Positions 30,590 through 41,778 of a DNA stretch of 64,000 nucleotides are shown here, one piece after another. The notes beneath the pieces were generated by a model, which worked only from the letters and a program-made list of their open reading frames with translations, was not told the DNA's origin and did no database searches. Both the position numbers and the translations under genes were made by a program. Every line of letters begins with the position of its first letter. Position 1 is the first letter of the stretch. Origin of the DNA: Massospora cicadina (lineage: Eukaryota; Entomophthoromycota; Entomophthoromycetes; Entomophthorales; Entomophthoraceae); contig JAKSZP010009520.1 in assembly GCA_022478985.1 (NCBI GenBank), positions 39,656 to 103,655 on the forward strand, in the 5' to 3' direction.

Positions 30590-31584
30590 TATAATAGATA
30601 CGGGCGCCCTGGTCAACATAGTCTCCACTAAGTTGGTGCTAAAGTTGATTTTAAAACCTGATGTGGAGCATTAAATGGTGTATGGGACTGCTGGAGCAAA
30701 AAGCACTGTCTCCAAGGGAGCAATGCGCTACCTTTGAAGTTTGGGTCAATTGTCATATAACTCTAGCAAATTGTGTTACCAAACAATAGTTATGACCTGT
30801 TAATTGGAACCACTTTTATGCAACATTTTAGTGCTGTCATTGATATGATAGAGGAGACTTTCAAAAATTTTGGGGCAGTGGATCCCAATTTATTTTACCT
30901 CCAGTGGAGTGCCAAAGGATCTGGTGCATATAAGACGTCAACCTTGCTTATAGTGATGGGGTGATTCTGGTTTACTACCATAAACTAAAAAGAAGACCTG
31001 GGCCCTCCCACAGCAGATATATGAATACCAAGAGCTGCCTCTCAGAGCTGCTGTGTCCTTATCCATTCCCTCCGGACACCAAGTAATAGTAAACACTGAA
31101 TTAGAGGTGGAAATAACAATTGGGCTCTATGGGTAGATTGTTGGCCCTTATCAGCAATTGTGGCTTGAGCCCCATGTGGCTCCAGCCATTATTCTGCCTA
31201 GACACCAAGAGATCCAGGCTTTACTAGAGATCCTACAAAAAGAACCATTGAAGATCCACTGACATCAAATAGTGGCGTATTTACACTTAACCCCAGTTGA
31301 GGAGGTCCTTCAAGGTTCACAAATTTGGGTCACTGGATGAATTTGGTCTACCCGTCAAACTGCAGCACAGCGTAATGGTGGCGGTACCACACAAAAATTT
31401 AATGGTGTTATTGGAAGAACAGAAGGATCAGGTGATAGCTTTATATAAAAAATATAAGGAGATTTTCACTTTTAATGCCAATGATCTAGGGTGTGTTCAG
31501 GGTGTGGTCCATCAATTGGACACTGGAGATCATCCCCCATCAGGTCTCAGCCAATCCGCCAATATAAAGCAGCTGAAGAAGTAG
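30590..31584 (+). pseudogene. G2 aspartic protease and RT N-terminus
   Basis: The active site DTGALVNIVSTKLV is readable from about 30597 with stops just before it; the C-terminal protease motif NNSYDLLIGTTFMQHFSAVID starts the ORF at 30773. The linker ORF 31297-31584 ends in VHQLDTGDHPP, the usual entry to Gypsy RT (normally followed by an IRQY stretch). Confidence 0.65.
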
Positions 31585-32760
31585 TTACTAAGGAAATCGA
31601 GAAGCTACTGAGCAAGGGATGCTAGAACTGTCAAAGAGTCCATGGGCTTTTACTGTCCTAATTATAAAAAGAAGAAATGTACCAACTGGGTAGTAATCGA
31701 CTACTGGAAGCTCAACAGTATCACCTAGATGGAGTCATATCCCTTGCCGTGGATTGGTAATGCTTTGGATCAGTTGGGAGAAGCTTACTAATCAGCAATG
31801 AAGTTAATATCAGGGTTACTGGCAAATTTAGTCACATGCGTCAGAGAAGATGATATGTGCTATCATTACATCCAAGTGGCCCTTTCAACCGACATGTATG
31901 CCTCAATGGCTGTGTAACGCCCCAGCTACGTTCCAACGGGATATGGACACCATCCTTGGCGACCTAAAAGCTGTCATGAATTATCATTTACCTCACAATT
32001 TAATTTCTTCTCACGAATGTTTTCCAAGCATCTAACCCATCTGGAGGAGGTATTCCGCTGGCTTGATGAGGCCAACATCAAGATTGAGCCCCATAAATGT
32101 TACTTCTTCAAGGATCAACTGGAGTATCTTGGCTTTTTGTAGACCTGAAGGGATAAAATCCAACTGGTAAAGGTGGAGGCTATCTGTAATATGACTCAGC
32201 CAAACAGTAAGCGTGACATACAGGTATTTTTGGGGATGGTGGGTTACTACTGACACTTCATCCCTAACTTCAGCTATATTGGGGCCCACTATTTGAGTTA
32301 CTGAAAAGGATGCTATATTCAAATATTTGAACGCCGTCAACGCTCCTTTGACACCCTTTGGATGGCGTTAATCAATGCGCTGGTGCTATGCTACCCAAAG
32401 TTTGATAAGGTATTTGTTGTGCAGATGGATGCTTCCCTTTCTGATGTTAAAGCGGTTTTACATCAAAAGGAAGATGAAGGGGAGGAGCACCTGTTGTATA
32501 TTTTAGTCGGAGACTAAACTGACATGAACTCAATTATACCATGACTGAGCGAGAGTGCTTAGCAGTGATCTACGCATATAAGAAATTCAGGTGTATTTGC
32601 ATAGAGTAAAGGTTAAAGTTGTAATGGATCATGCTTCGTTACACTAGTTGCAGAATCAAAGAGAGCCTGAAGGGCGTCTTGCCCAATGGGCTCTTAAAAT
32701 GCAGGCTTACAACTTTGAAATTATTCACTGACCCAGAGAAAAACATCAGAATGAAGATTG
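31585..32760 (+). pseudogene. G2 reverse transcriptase and RNase H
   Basis: Recognisable stretches: NWVVIDYWKLNSIT, a degenerate CMPQWLCNAPATFQRDMDTILGDL, a thumb with LTHLEEVFRWLDEANIKIEPHKCYFF, then RNase H with VFVVQMDASLSDVKAVLHQ and RLAQWALKMQAYNFEIIH. At the expected YxDD box (near 31995) the frame reads Tyr-Leu-Thr-Ile and then a stop, so both catalytic aspartates are gone. Numerous stops interrupt the rest. Confidence 0.65.
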
Positions 32761-32761
32761 T

Positions 32762-34014
32762 TTGTCAAGATTATCCACAATTACTGTTACAGCAGATCTG
32801 AGTGATGAAATGTATGACAAAATGCTTAGCAAACAATATGATGGTGAACCGCCTCAGGTCATGATGGCGTTAAATGAAATTCACCCTAATTCCTTCCAAT
32901 GGAACGGTGCGTTGTACAAATTGATTGGAGATTTTACGGTAAATTTCCTGAGACCCTCAACACAGCCAAGCATCATTATGAGCACACATATGGCAATATG
33001 ACATGGTGGCTTGCGCAAAACAACAGAATTGTTGCACTCTTAGTATTATTGGAAGATCATGCACTTTGACGTGCTTTAGACAATTTCCTGCTGCAACCAG
33101 TGTATTGAAAAAGCCGTTCCACCAGAAGACCTCCTATCAGTTAGTAAAACTACATTATGCTTGGCATACAGTTTCCATTGATGTCATGGTGCCACTGCTG
33201 ATGGGAGCAAACCATTCCAAATACATTCTGGTGGTGATCAACCACTTGACCAGGTGGGTTGAAGCACGGCCAATCCCGAAAATGGGGGCAGTCACAGTGG
33301 CTAAATTCATAATGGGATGTATCATCCAGCGACATGGCTGTCCTCAGTTCATTCTTATTGATAATGGTACTAACTTTTTTTTAGTACTAGATGGTCCCAA
33401 CCCAAGGGGGGGATTCATCGATGTATAATGGTACTAACTTCACATCTCACATCCTCCCCAGATTGAATGAGCTCATGGGCATCCATGGAGTTCTGATTAC
33501 CCCATATCACCTTGAATCCAACTGGATGGTTAACGGGCTAATGGGACCTTGGTGAAAAAAAAGTTGGTAGCGGATTGCCCTTTGGATTAGAAATTCTCTC
33601 CTTTCTACCGTCATTTTTGCCTACAACATTAGCTATCAATCCTCCATGGGGAAGAGTCCCTTTCAGCTACTATATGGATGGCACCCAACGTTACCTGCAC
33701 AGCCCTATGCCTATGTAGAAGATACCAGGGGAGTGGATCCACAATGTTACTTGACCAACCTGGATAATACTTTAATCAAGCTGCAAACTGAAGCGTACTC
33801 TTTCATTTTGGTCAAAAAGATAAAGAATAATGCCTCCAACCAGATATGGCATATTGGGCTAGCCCAGTTCCAAGAAGGGGAGATGGTGTTATTCCACGCC
33901 CAGCACAGGTTTGGTCAAAAGCATAAATTGGCCAGCATCTGTATTGGTTTATTCAAAATATTTGAGAAGATGGGTGTCAACGTCTACACTATCAAAGACA
34001 TTGAGAGTGGTTGA
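32762..34014 (+). pseudogene. G2 integrase
   Basis: Pieces 32762-33001, 33003-33428 and 33646-34014. The core shows [12 protein letters not shown] (first Asp), then [11 protein letters not shown] (second Asp), where a 48 bp LINE-tail insertion plus duplication breaks the frame. Beyond it the third catalytic region has lost one base at the Glu codon (near 33530). The last ORF has MGKSPFQLLYGWHP and a GEMVLFHAQH stretch of the C-terminal domain. No chromodomain follows. Three independent lesions make it inactive. Confidence 0.7.
33377..33424 (-). mobile_element. 48 bp LINE 3'-end fragment in G2 integrase
   Basis: On the minus strand it ends GGGACCATCTAGTACTAA plus an A run, matching the 3' terminus of the L3/L4 LINEs. 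A perfect 16 bp duplication (ATAATGGTACTAACTT; 33361-33376 and 33425-33440) flanks it. Removing the insert and one copy restores the integrase text around LIDNGTNF. Confidence 0.8.
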
Positions 34015-34080
34015 ACCATTATTTTAGTGCATGTGAAGTTCCTTTGTGCATATAAGCAATAGGAGACTTACCGTCCATTC

Positions 34081-34094
34081 AAGAGGGGGGGTAA
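34081..34094 (+). promoter_or_regulatory. G2 polypurine tract
   Basis: AAGAGGGGGGGTAA directly before the 3' LTR start TGTTGGG (34095). Confidence 0.7.
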
Positions 34095-34671
34095 TGTTGG
34101 GAAAATGATATGAATGGACATTAAGCTCCAAATAGCTGCGGTATATTGGGTGATATCAGCTGGAGATGAGTGATAGAATAATAGTGTGATCACCTCCAAA
34201 TAAGGTGATAAGGCAATGTTGACTTATGAAAAATATTTAGTAGATTGCATCAAACTAAGGTGATAGCAAATTTAAGAATAATAGGGGCTGCCAGAGCTTT
34301 TCAGTTATGACATAAAGCCAATGAGAATATGGTAGTTTAGAATAGCCTAAGCAAAAAAGGGTTGGTATAAGCTGAAGTCACAATATACAAGCATGATGAA
34401 AAGACTAGAAATGATTATTTTGGTGTTAGTAGGAAAGAGCGAGCAATCAGAAAGCTCTCCTATATATATTATTAAAAAATAGAGTGATATCGCTGAAGCT
34501 GTTGCTTCATATTTTACTAAACTGTCACCTTTCTTTTAGTACTAGATGGTCCTAAACTGTCACCTTTTGTTTCAAGGACAGGAAATCCCTGTATTATCTG
34601 TCCATTGCTCAGTGGCTTGACCCTGCGCAACTCTTCCAGTGTATAGCAATTATATCGCCAATTTTGTAAAA
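34095..34671 (+). repeat. G2 3' LTR
   Basis: Starts TGTTGGGAAAATG; homologous to 28013-28586 except for a 35 bp net insertion at 34533 (LINE tail plus duplication). Confidence 0.8.
34533..34551 (-). mobile_element. 19 bp LINE 3'-end fragment in G2 3' LTR
   Basis: Minus strand GACCATCTAGTACTAAAAG, flanked by a perfect 16 bp duplication (CTAAACTGTCACCTTT; 34517-34532 and 34552-34567). The 5' LTR of the same element, near 28467-28490, has the uninterrupted sequence with a single copy, which proves that this is an insertion. Confidence 0.8.
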
Positions 34672-35204
34672 ATGTCCCTGAGACCTGACTTAAATTCCCT
34701 TACAAAAAGTAGTTTGATAGGTTATTCTTGGACTTTTACATTTTAATAAAGAATAATGACACTCTAATGGTGAGAAGATCCCATATTCATTACAAAACTA
34801 GTCTAAAGCCTTATCAATTATTTAAATCTTTTAATTTTATATAAAAATTGACTACTCATAAGTGACCTTAGATTAGGTTATCTTTCTGTAAACCAATTAA
34901 AGAGATTAATGACAAGCCCTATATAACATCCACCCTTTGTAACTTTCAATAGGGTTACCCTATAAGGATCAAGATCAATTTTTAGTGATAAAAACGATAT
35001 CCATGTTAAATACAAAAGCTATTAAAAAGTAGTCTATCACCTTCATTGTAGATATAGTATAAAATTTTAAATTAAAAGTTATATACTACAAGTCTTTGTT
35101 ATTAATTATGGAAGAGCTCTAGTTATAAGATGGGATGCAAAATGCTTTGAGATACTTTATAATAATGATAAACTTGCCTTTGCTTATTGTTGCAAATTTT
35201 TACA
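34672..35204. other. AT-rich, no gene seen
   Basis: About 530 bp with no coding frame or repeat recognised. Confidence 0.4.
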
Positions 35205-36353
35205 TCCTGTACATTAAGAACTCCATTAGTGTGCCATGCCAACAGTATAATGACTGTTGACCCTAGCTAATTCACCTTCATAGGCTACCTTTCACTACAA
35301 GTCTGCAGTGAAGCTCCCTAATCTAGCAGACCAACAACTTCACCTTGAGATGACTAACATTTTTGGAGGCACACAGTGGACTCTTCCCCCTTCCCAGGCA
35401 GTCCAGCTCATGTGTCATCATCCCCTTCAGCGTTAAACCCCTTCAGTCCCTCATTATGTCTGCTGACTGGCAAGTCCCCACTGGGCTTCCTTGTAGATTC
35501 AGGAATTGGGGTTGGTAGCGCTGAATATCCCTAGGTGCACTCACCCAGCACCCAACCTTGAGGATCTTCAGTCCTGCCTCTACAAACCAAGCTAACTTCT
35601 GTCCACTTCCAACTGATAAAGGTAGTAGATGAAAAATCTTTATTAAGAGGGAATTTGAGCTATTTATATGTGGGAATAAACTTGGCAATCCACTGCTCGC
35701 CTATCAGAAATCATTGACATTTATCACCAGCAAACCAGCTCTATCATAAGCAACCTCTTCTGGCAACTATTTCATCAAAGATCATCACAATAAAACACCA
35801 GATTTAGCTTGATTAATCCTTGGCATCAGTCGCTGGTTCAATAATATATAAATTATTAATCTAACTTTTTAATTGAATATCCTTAGCTTTTGTTGATGGT
35901 AGTTCTGAACTCTCATTGATGAAATGGCAATCAAATGGCCACCTATTGGAAACCTTGGTTTTGATCTGGCAATACAATTATCCTTGGCATAAGTTGCCAG
36001 TAATCATAACTCACTTCAGCATCAAATGACGCTCCACCATTAATTGGTGTTGGTTTATCTCGGCCTTAAGTCGCCAGTAAACACCAATAAAATTAATATA
36101 ACTTGTCAATTATCCGCAGCATAAATTGTTTGTAATTAAAATAATAACAATTGACATTGAGGATTATCCCAATACTTTAATATAGCTCAAACCAACAAAA
36201 TGGGGAGCACAAATCAGTAAATTTTTTATTAATAATATTATTGAAGCTAGGAAATTAATTGGCAACCATGCCCAACTCAATCAAACCCTAATTTGGGAAA
36301 CTATGGGAGGAATCTATATGGTTAGATTCCCAAAATTTATCAATTGACATAAC
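35205..36353 (-). mobile_element. LTR of family A, copy A2, minus strand
   Basis: Reverse-complement match to A3/A4: the U5 hairpin (CAACAGT, loop, ACTGTTG at 35240-35259), the AAGGTGAAGTTGTTGGTCTG block (near 35330-35350), and the LTR start (GGTTAGATTCCC near 36330, minus strand GGGAATCTAACC). Four copies of a box like ATCCTTGGCATAAGTTGCCAGT lie at about 35816, 35971, 36058 and 36113. No pol flanks it. Confidence 0.6.
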
Positions 36354-36926
36354 TCTTTTTAAATAAACACAAAAGTAGATAAAGCTTTATATTGCGTAGT
36401 CAAATTTGTACTATATTATGTAACTAAAAGCTATAAAATTTTAGTTATAATACCTAGAGACTAACTTAGAAGGAGGCTTAGTTTATAGAATGTCTTTTTT
36501 ATATAGCACAGATGTGCATAAATATATCCCAGTTGATGGATTAAATCTTGGTGGGGTATTTTTTCAAATGTTGCCTACCTTGAATAAATTGGTTATTAGC
36601 TTACTACCATGTTTATGATATCTAAATAAAGCTATATATAAATAATTTTTGACACATTATAACTGTAAGACAAGTCAAGATTATAAATAGATAAATTGTT
36701 TATACATGCTATATTATATAAGATATGGTGCATATCCAACTGACTAAAACTAAGGTTATGTCAAAAAAACTTATATCTTAACTTTATGTTACATTGTAAA
36801 TATATTCTAAAACCGTATAAATTATATATCCTCTCTATTAAGCCTAGTTAGTGAAAGTTCCTAACTTTAGAAGTAGGATTCCAGTACCCTGCTATATACT
36901 GGATAATACCTTAACCCCTTTAGAAC
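36354..36926. other. AT-rich, no gene seen
   Basis: About 570 bp with no coding frame. It may include the left part of an LTR whose TATA box is at 36927. Confidence 0.35.
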
Positions 36927-36935
36927 TATAAAAGG
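36927..36935 (+). promoter_or_regulatory. TATA box of an LTR-like leader
   Basis: TATAAAAGG followed by GGTCC, as in D1 (4406) and D2 (about 59229). It precedes the gag-like remnant on the plus strand. Confidence 0.35.
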
Positions 36936-36970
36936 GGTCCAAACCTAAGTTTTTCTCTTACCCATCATTC

Positions 36971-39339
36971 TTAACTAGGGCATACACTGGATAAAAGATG
37001 GGTAGCCGCTGTACCACTGCGTTTGCCCTTAACCCCTAGTACAATAACAGTTCTCATCCAACTATCATCACTGAATCTGCAGAACATTACTTGCAGAAAA
37101 ACAACAAGATTTGTGTAGAGTTTAGAAGCTTTACTGGATGACCATTGCAAAAAGTAAACCTCATACCAAACAGTGAGCTCAAACAGGGGCTCCCTCAACC
37201 ATTTATATATTACCTGAGTATCTCCAGGTGCAAACATTTTACCCAATAAATTGTGCATAGGTCCAATTGCGAAAGAAATGGGAAAGCAGAAGAATTTGGC
37301 CAAGTCAAGTTCAATCAACACCAATTTAAAATCAGGTAAAAAATTGAGGGTCAAATCCTGATGAAACCCTATAAACAATCAAACATTGTTTCCATGATAA
37401 AAATTTTGAGTGAGTCAAAGTCTCTACTCCCAAATCAAGTCTTAGTAGGTCAACTCTTGATCCAGTGTGAATAGAACCTTACCATGAAGGCACCAATATG
37501 AGATATGATCAGGAAGCATCACGCGCACAAGAATTGATGGAGGTACCTTCAGGAATCCTGTCCCCACTACCTGAATCTTAAGAGGCGCAGCCCCCACCGC
37601 TTCAGTCTTGAGGACTATGCAGAACAATGAGGGTGCTGACCAGGCGGTTGATCAAGAAGGCAGTGAAAGATCCAAATAATACGGGGCTCAAAGGTCCCTG
37701 GGGCACCATGTCCCCACTCGACCTATAGGTATTGATACTTTTAAACTCAATATAGTAGTATATTTTTGCCTCATCTTTTTGTTTTCAACCTCTCTGCTAA
37801 TTTGTAGCTTTGAGCCCAATTTTGAACATTGGAGTCAGTCTAGAGAACTTTTACGCCAAGAAAAATGGCGCTAACTACAAGGGACTCTGAGCTGTCCAAG
37901 TGAAAACAACTATCATGAACAATGGAGAATAATAATAACTAAGAGAATCAACCTGCTGATCTGACAAGGAGCATCACTCGATGAATTAGTACCTCATGAT
38001 ACAACGTACCACCCATGTAACCTGAAAAGCTTAGACTTTTGGACCACCTTCCAGTTCAAACTACCTTCTGTTGACAGTGATCATTACCAACTTCAATATG
38101 AGAACCTTAAAGAAATCATCCAACAGTTATTATATGGAATCTGTTCTATGGGAGATAATCCAGTCTCTCTGTGCTTCTTCAGTGCCTTCCACTATGAGGG
38201 ATCTATATAGCTCAGACCAACTACACGCGGGAGTATTGACTTTGGGGACTGAGCGTTATCTCCAGAATTTCGTCCATCCTGCCCTCCATCACCTCCTACA
38301 AGTAGTCAGGTTGCACCATCACAAAGTCTCCTGAAAACTAGGGCTTACACAAACCTTACATTTCACACAATGTTGATCTCTCCAATACAGCCTCATCCTT
38401 TGTCCATGATAATTGAGAAACCATTTTCAATAACTGACAATTAATCAACAAGGCCCAAAATCAACTCACCATATTGGATAGCGGAATTTTGGGCTATCTC
38501 AGGACCAACTTCGTCAGAATATAAAACTCCTTGAGGCTGAAGGTAACCAGCGCCTCATTCAATTCAAAGACCTTTTGCAGACTCTAAGGTAGCACTACAA
38601 GGAGAAGCCTATCACAACTTGGACTCTGGGTTGAAGGGCCCAAATGGCCTAGGTATAGAAGCTCTCCGTGGCCTCAAGGGCCCTCTGGCCCCACAGTGAC
38701 TACTTCTGGCAACCCTGACGACTCCTGGAAATTGACGTTTTGGAAGCTCTCGCCATCTTACAGGATCAAATCGATAATGTGGCCCAAGAATGCAAGCTCC
38801 TAGTGGATGGAGTCCCTCTCAACCCTAGGGTCTCAATTGAGGCCTTGTCAATGAATGGATAATCTTAGCGCTTCACCAAGCTCTTTCTATATCACATTTT
38901 ATCTTGAGCAAACCTGCTGAGGGTTCAACAGCCGCTTGAACAACTTAGAAAGCCAGCATCTTCTTCAAAGCGCCTACATCCAAGCATTAAAAGAACAAGT
39001 TGCTCACAAGGCCTCCATTACCTCTTTTAATAAAAACTAGTATGATATTTAAGAGGACCTCGAGGGTCTAAGAAGCTGGTTGGATCAGCAGGATCCCCAA
39101 GACTATGTGGACTCCGAAATTTTGAGTCTGAATTAATTACTGGTGTTAATACCTTTCCATTCCTCTTGTAACTAAATTTAAATCGAGTTTTAATGAGAAG
39201 TTCACCCTCAGACAGGAAAGTATATCCTCTTTCTTGTATGCATATGAGAGTTCCATGGAAGAGGCTACCAAAATGTCATAAAGTGAAGCATAACCAGTCC
39301 TGCCTGAATAGCACTGCTTGTGAAATTATGACTCCCCAA
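36971..39339 (+). pseudogene. Gypsy leader and gag remnant, copy related to G3
   Basis: 37370-37870 is homologous to 52385-52850, which precedes G3 gag. After it come short frames on the plus strand (38071-38334 and an overlapping frame with YENLKEIIQQLLYG and a Pro-rich part) that look like decayed gag. A minus-strand ORF of 135 codons (36971-37378) has no recognised function. Assignment to gag is by context. Confidence 0.35.
37370..37870 (+). repeat. Dispersed repeat, copy 1 (second at 52385-52850)
   Basis: Shared landmarks in order: GAGTCAAAGTC, ACCATGAAGGCACC(A/T)ATATGAGAT, GGAAGCATCA, CAGAACAATGAGG and AGAGAACT(T/G)TTACGC. Both copies lie upstream of gag-like text, so this is probably an untranslated leader or LTR end of the G3 family. 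Confidence 0.55.
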
Positions 39340-40267
39340 TGTTGTGAAATTAACCAGATGGATCCTCCTGATAGTATTTGAATTATAAGTGTCAGTTAGT
39401 CGGGTGTGATTGCCAGCTAATTGCCTGTTCAATACTATTTAACGTTATATTATTAAATTAAGTTTAGGTTTGGTGGTGTCCGTGTTCACAGCTGAGATAC
39501 CAATTTGAGGATCATTGTGGGAGTTTCCATCAGAAAGCTGATAAAATCTTTACAAATCCGAAATGGTTCTGCCAATTAATTTGGAGCACCGGTGACTCAT
39601 GCTGAGGATTCTCAAAGTTCAATTTAGATTATTTCATTATTATATAATTAACTGGCGACTTGTGCCGAGGATGGGTTGAACTAAACTAATTTTGGCGAAC
39701 AGATGAGCGGATTGGGAGGGAAGTGTTACCAGGAATGACCGAGATTTATGAGAAAGTGCCAGCTTGGATAGATGATGGATTTAATAGGCGAGTAGCCTAG
39801 GGTATAAATAATTATCCATTCCCTCATAATAAACATCTCTCTTCGCCCATTCTTATTTTAATTGTTAGTAGTTTTTCAGCTAGGTCAATATAAAAATTGG
39901 ATGGAGATCCCTGATGTTGGTGCAAGGTGATGCGCATGGAGTAGCCAGTGCTGCCAGACAAATACCAGCCCCTAGGAGGAACATGTGGTAACCTGGCCAA
40001 CCGGCCACCAATGATGGCACTGCTGGCTTTCAACCCTGAGGGGTGTAGTGCAGGAGTGCCTTGGCCACCCAGGATGGGGGCAGGACTCACTGGGGCACAC
40101 CACAGGCTCTGGGGCTAAGGTGAAGTCGTTGATCTGCTGTGTTGGTGGGTTTGACGCAGACTCCAATAGGGTTGGTGTGCCTATGAAGGTGAAATGGAAA
40201 ATGATTAACCAGTCTTCATACTGGTTGTCCTGGCACACTAGTAGAGCTTACTGTTGATTTTGCAACA
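39340..40267 (+). mobile_element. LTR of family A, copy A3 (928 bp)
   Basis: Starts TGTTGTGAAATTAACC and ends ...GATTTTGCAACA. Aligned over its length with A4 (40420-41349). Two copies of the 22 bp box (near 39587 and 39651) and the U5 hairpin (40207-40226) are present. Confidence 0.75.
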
Positions 40268-40268
40268 G

Positions 40269-40281
40269 TGGTGCTCACTAC
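40269..40281 (+). promoter_or_regulatory. Family A primer-binding site
   Basis: TGGTGCTCACTAC, 1 bp after the end of LTR A3; nearly the same as the site after LTR E2 (57472-57484). Confidence 0.6.
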
Positions 40282-40407
40282 AAGGGGCTTCACTAATGGG
40301 TTTCCCAAGTAGTTGGAGGACAGGTTAAGACCCAGCGCTTCTTTGAGGGGGGCTGGGAAGGTTTGGCCCAGTTCGGGGTGGGTCAGGATGGAGGATACCA
40401 TCTGGTT

Positions 40408-40419
40408 AAGTGGGGGAAA
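40408..40419 (+). promoter_or_regulatory. Family A polypurine tract
   Basis: AAGTGGGGGAAA immediately before the LTR A4 start TGTCAGG. Confidence 0.65.
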
Positions 40420-41349
40420 TGTCAGGAAATTAACCAGATATATCCTCCCAATGGTATTGAAATTAGGGGTGTCGGTTATTCAGGCATGATTTCCAGATAA
40501 TCACCTAGTTTAATACTATTAATGTTATAATATTAATTTAAGTTTAGGTTCAGCAGAATCTGTGTTCATCGCTGACATACCAATTTAAGAATCATTGTGT
40601 GAGTTTCCAGCAGAAAGCTGATGAATCCTCTACAAATCATCCAAAATTGTTTTGCCAACTAATTTGGAGCACCGGTGACTCATGCCAAGGATGCTTGAAG
40701 TTTAAATAATATTATCTAATTATTATATGATTGGCCGGTGACTTGTGCTAAGGATGGGTCAAAGTAATATAATTTTGGTGAACAGACAAGCATATTGGGA
40801 AGGAATCGTTACCAGGAATGACTGAGATTTATAAAAAAGTGCCAGCTTGGATAGCTGATGGGTTTAATAGGCGAAGTAGTATAGGGTATAAATAGTCGTT
40901 TATTCCATCCAAATAAACATTTCTATTCGCCCATTCTTATTTTAATTGTTAGTAGTTTTTCTGCCAGGTTATTATAAAATGGGATGGAGATCCAGATGCT
41001 GGAATGAGATGAAGCACCCGGAGTGGCCAGCGCTTCCAGATCCAATACCAGCCCCTAGGAGGAACAGGCAGGAACCTTGTCAACAGGCCACCCACGATGG
41101 CACTGCTGGCCATCAACCCTGTGGGGTGCAGCGTGGGAGTGCCTTGGACACCCAGGATGGGGGCAGGACTCACTGGGACACACCACAGGCTCTGGGGCTA
41201 AGGTGAAGTCGTTGGTCTGCTGTGTTGGTGGGTTGGTCGCAGGCTCCAATAGGGTTGGTACGCCTATGAAGGCAAAACTGCAAAAGATCAACCAGTCTTC
41301 ATACTGGTTGGCCTGGCACACTAGTGGAGACCACAGTCAATTATGCGAC
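40420..41349 (+). mobile_element. LTR of family A, copy A4 (about 930 bp)
   Basis: Starts TGTCAGGAAATTAACC. Serves both as the 3' LTR of the deleted A3-A4 unit and as the 5' LTR of the element whose gag and pol follow (41350-41759, then 48625-52375). The U5 hairpin is a perfect 8 bp stem (41289-41310). The usual primer-binding site after it is not intact. Confidence 0.7.
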
Positions 41350-41759
41350 TCCCAACTAAAGGAATGCCACACGTGGGAACATGTCCATAATGCTTTAGTC
41401 CAAGGATTCAGAGCAACTAAACCCTTGCCAATCAAAACAAGCGTTCATTGGTATTCTCCTGAACAAAGGAGATAGCCCTGTGGAGTTTACCGCCATTTCT
41501 ACGCCCGAGTGCAGCCTTTAGTAACCACAAAACACATTACATTGGATGACTCTATAACTTCTGTCATCTACACGTTGAAGTATTATCCTAATGTTCAGAT
41601 GCACATGATCAGCCAGAAGAATGGTTTTGCTTGCATTCAAAAAATTAAAAAATTACTTAACGAGATACATGAATTAAACTTACATCCTAAGGCCACCGCT
41701 GCTGTCTCCTCTAACAGTCCTCAGGCCACCTTAACAAAACCAGAAGAGATTTTTGACCC
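41350..41759 (+). pseudogene. Family A element gag, left part (split by LINE L3)
   Basis: Frame 1 is open apart from one TAG at 41473: it contains ECHTWEHVHNALVQGFRATK, then FYARVQPLVTTKHITLDD and a Lys/Leu/Ile-rich part, up to EEIFDP. The text continues at 48616 as FDPNVLTAMASITVIRYAGK in a compatible frame, so L3 and a 19 bp LINE tail are inserted in this gag. No zinc knuckle is seen. It is called gag from its place between the LTR and the protease. Confidence 0.5.
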
Positions 41760-41778
41760 ACCATCTAGTACTAAAAAA
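41760..41778 (+). mobile_element. 19 bp LINE 3'-end fragment beside L3
   Basis: ACCATCTAGTACTAAAAAA, flanked by a 16 bp direct repeat (AAGAGATTTTTGACCC; 41744-41759 and 41779-41794; two of the bases could belong to the A tail). The right repeat is also the 5' target duplication of L3. Confidence 0.75.

Larger units (their letters stand above)
28013..34671 (+). mobile_element. Ty3/Gypsy element G2, plus strand, both LTRs
   Basis: The 5' LTR (28013-28586, lacking its first bases) and 3' LTR (34095-34671) are clearly homologous. Internal order: primer-binding site, gag, protease, RT, RNase H, integrase, polypurine tract (AAGAGGGGGGG). There is no chromodomain. All enzymatic regions carry frameshifts or lost catalytic residues. 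Two LINE 3'-end fragments have landed in it, one in integrase (33377) and one in the 3' LTR (34533). Confidence 0.85.
40268..40419 (+). mobile_element. Internal remnant between LTRs A3 and A4 (152 bp)
   Basis: Only the primer-binding site, about 125 bp of noncoding sequence and a polypurine tract remain between two 930 bp LTRs. A3, this spacer and A4 therefore make an internally deleted element of about 2 kb (39340-41349), comparable to TRIM elements in plan though with longer LTRs. Confidence 0.6.

Noticed and set aside
36971..37378. A 135-codon minus-strand ORF as a host gene
   Set aside because: No start context, motif or homologue in the window, and it lies in a transposon-derived leader; left as unproven.
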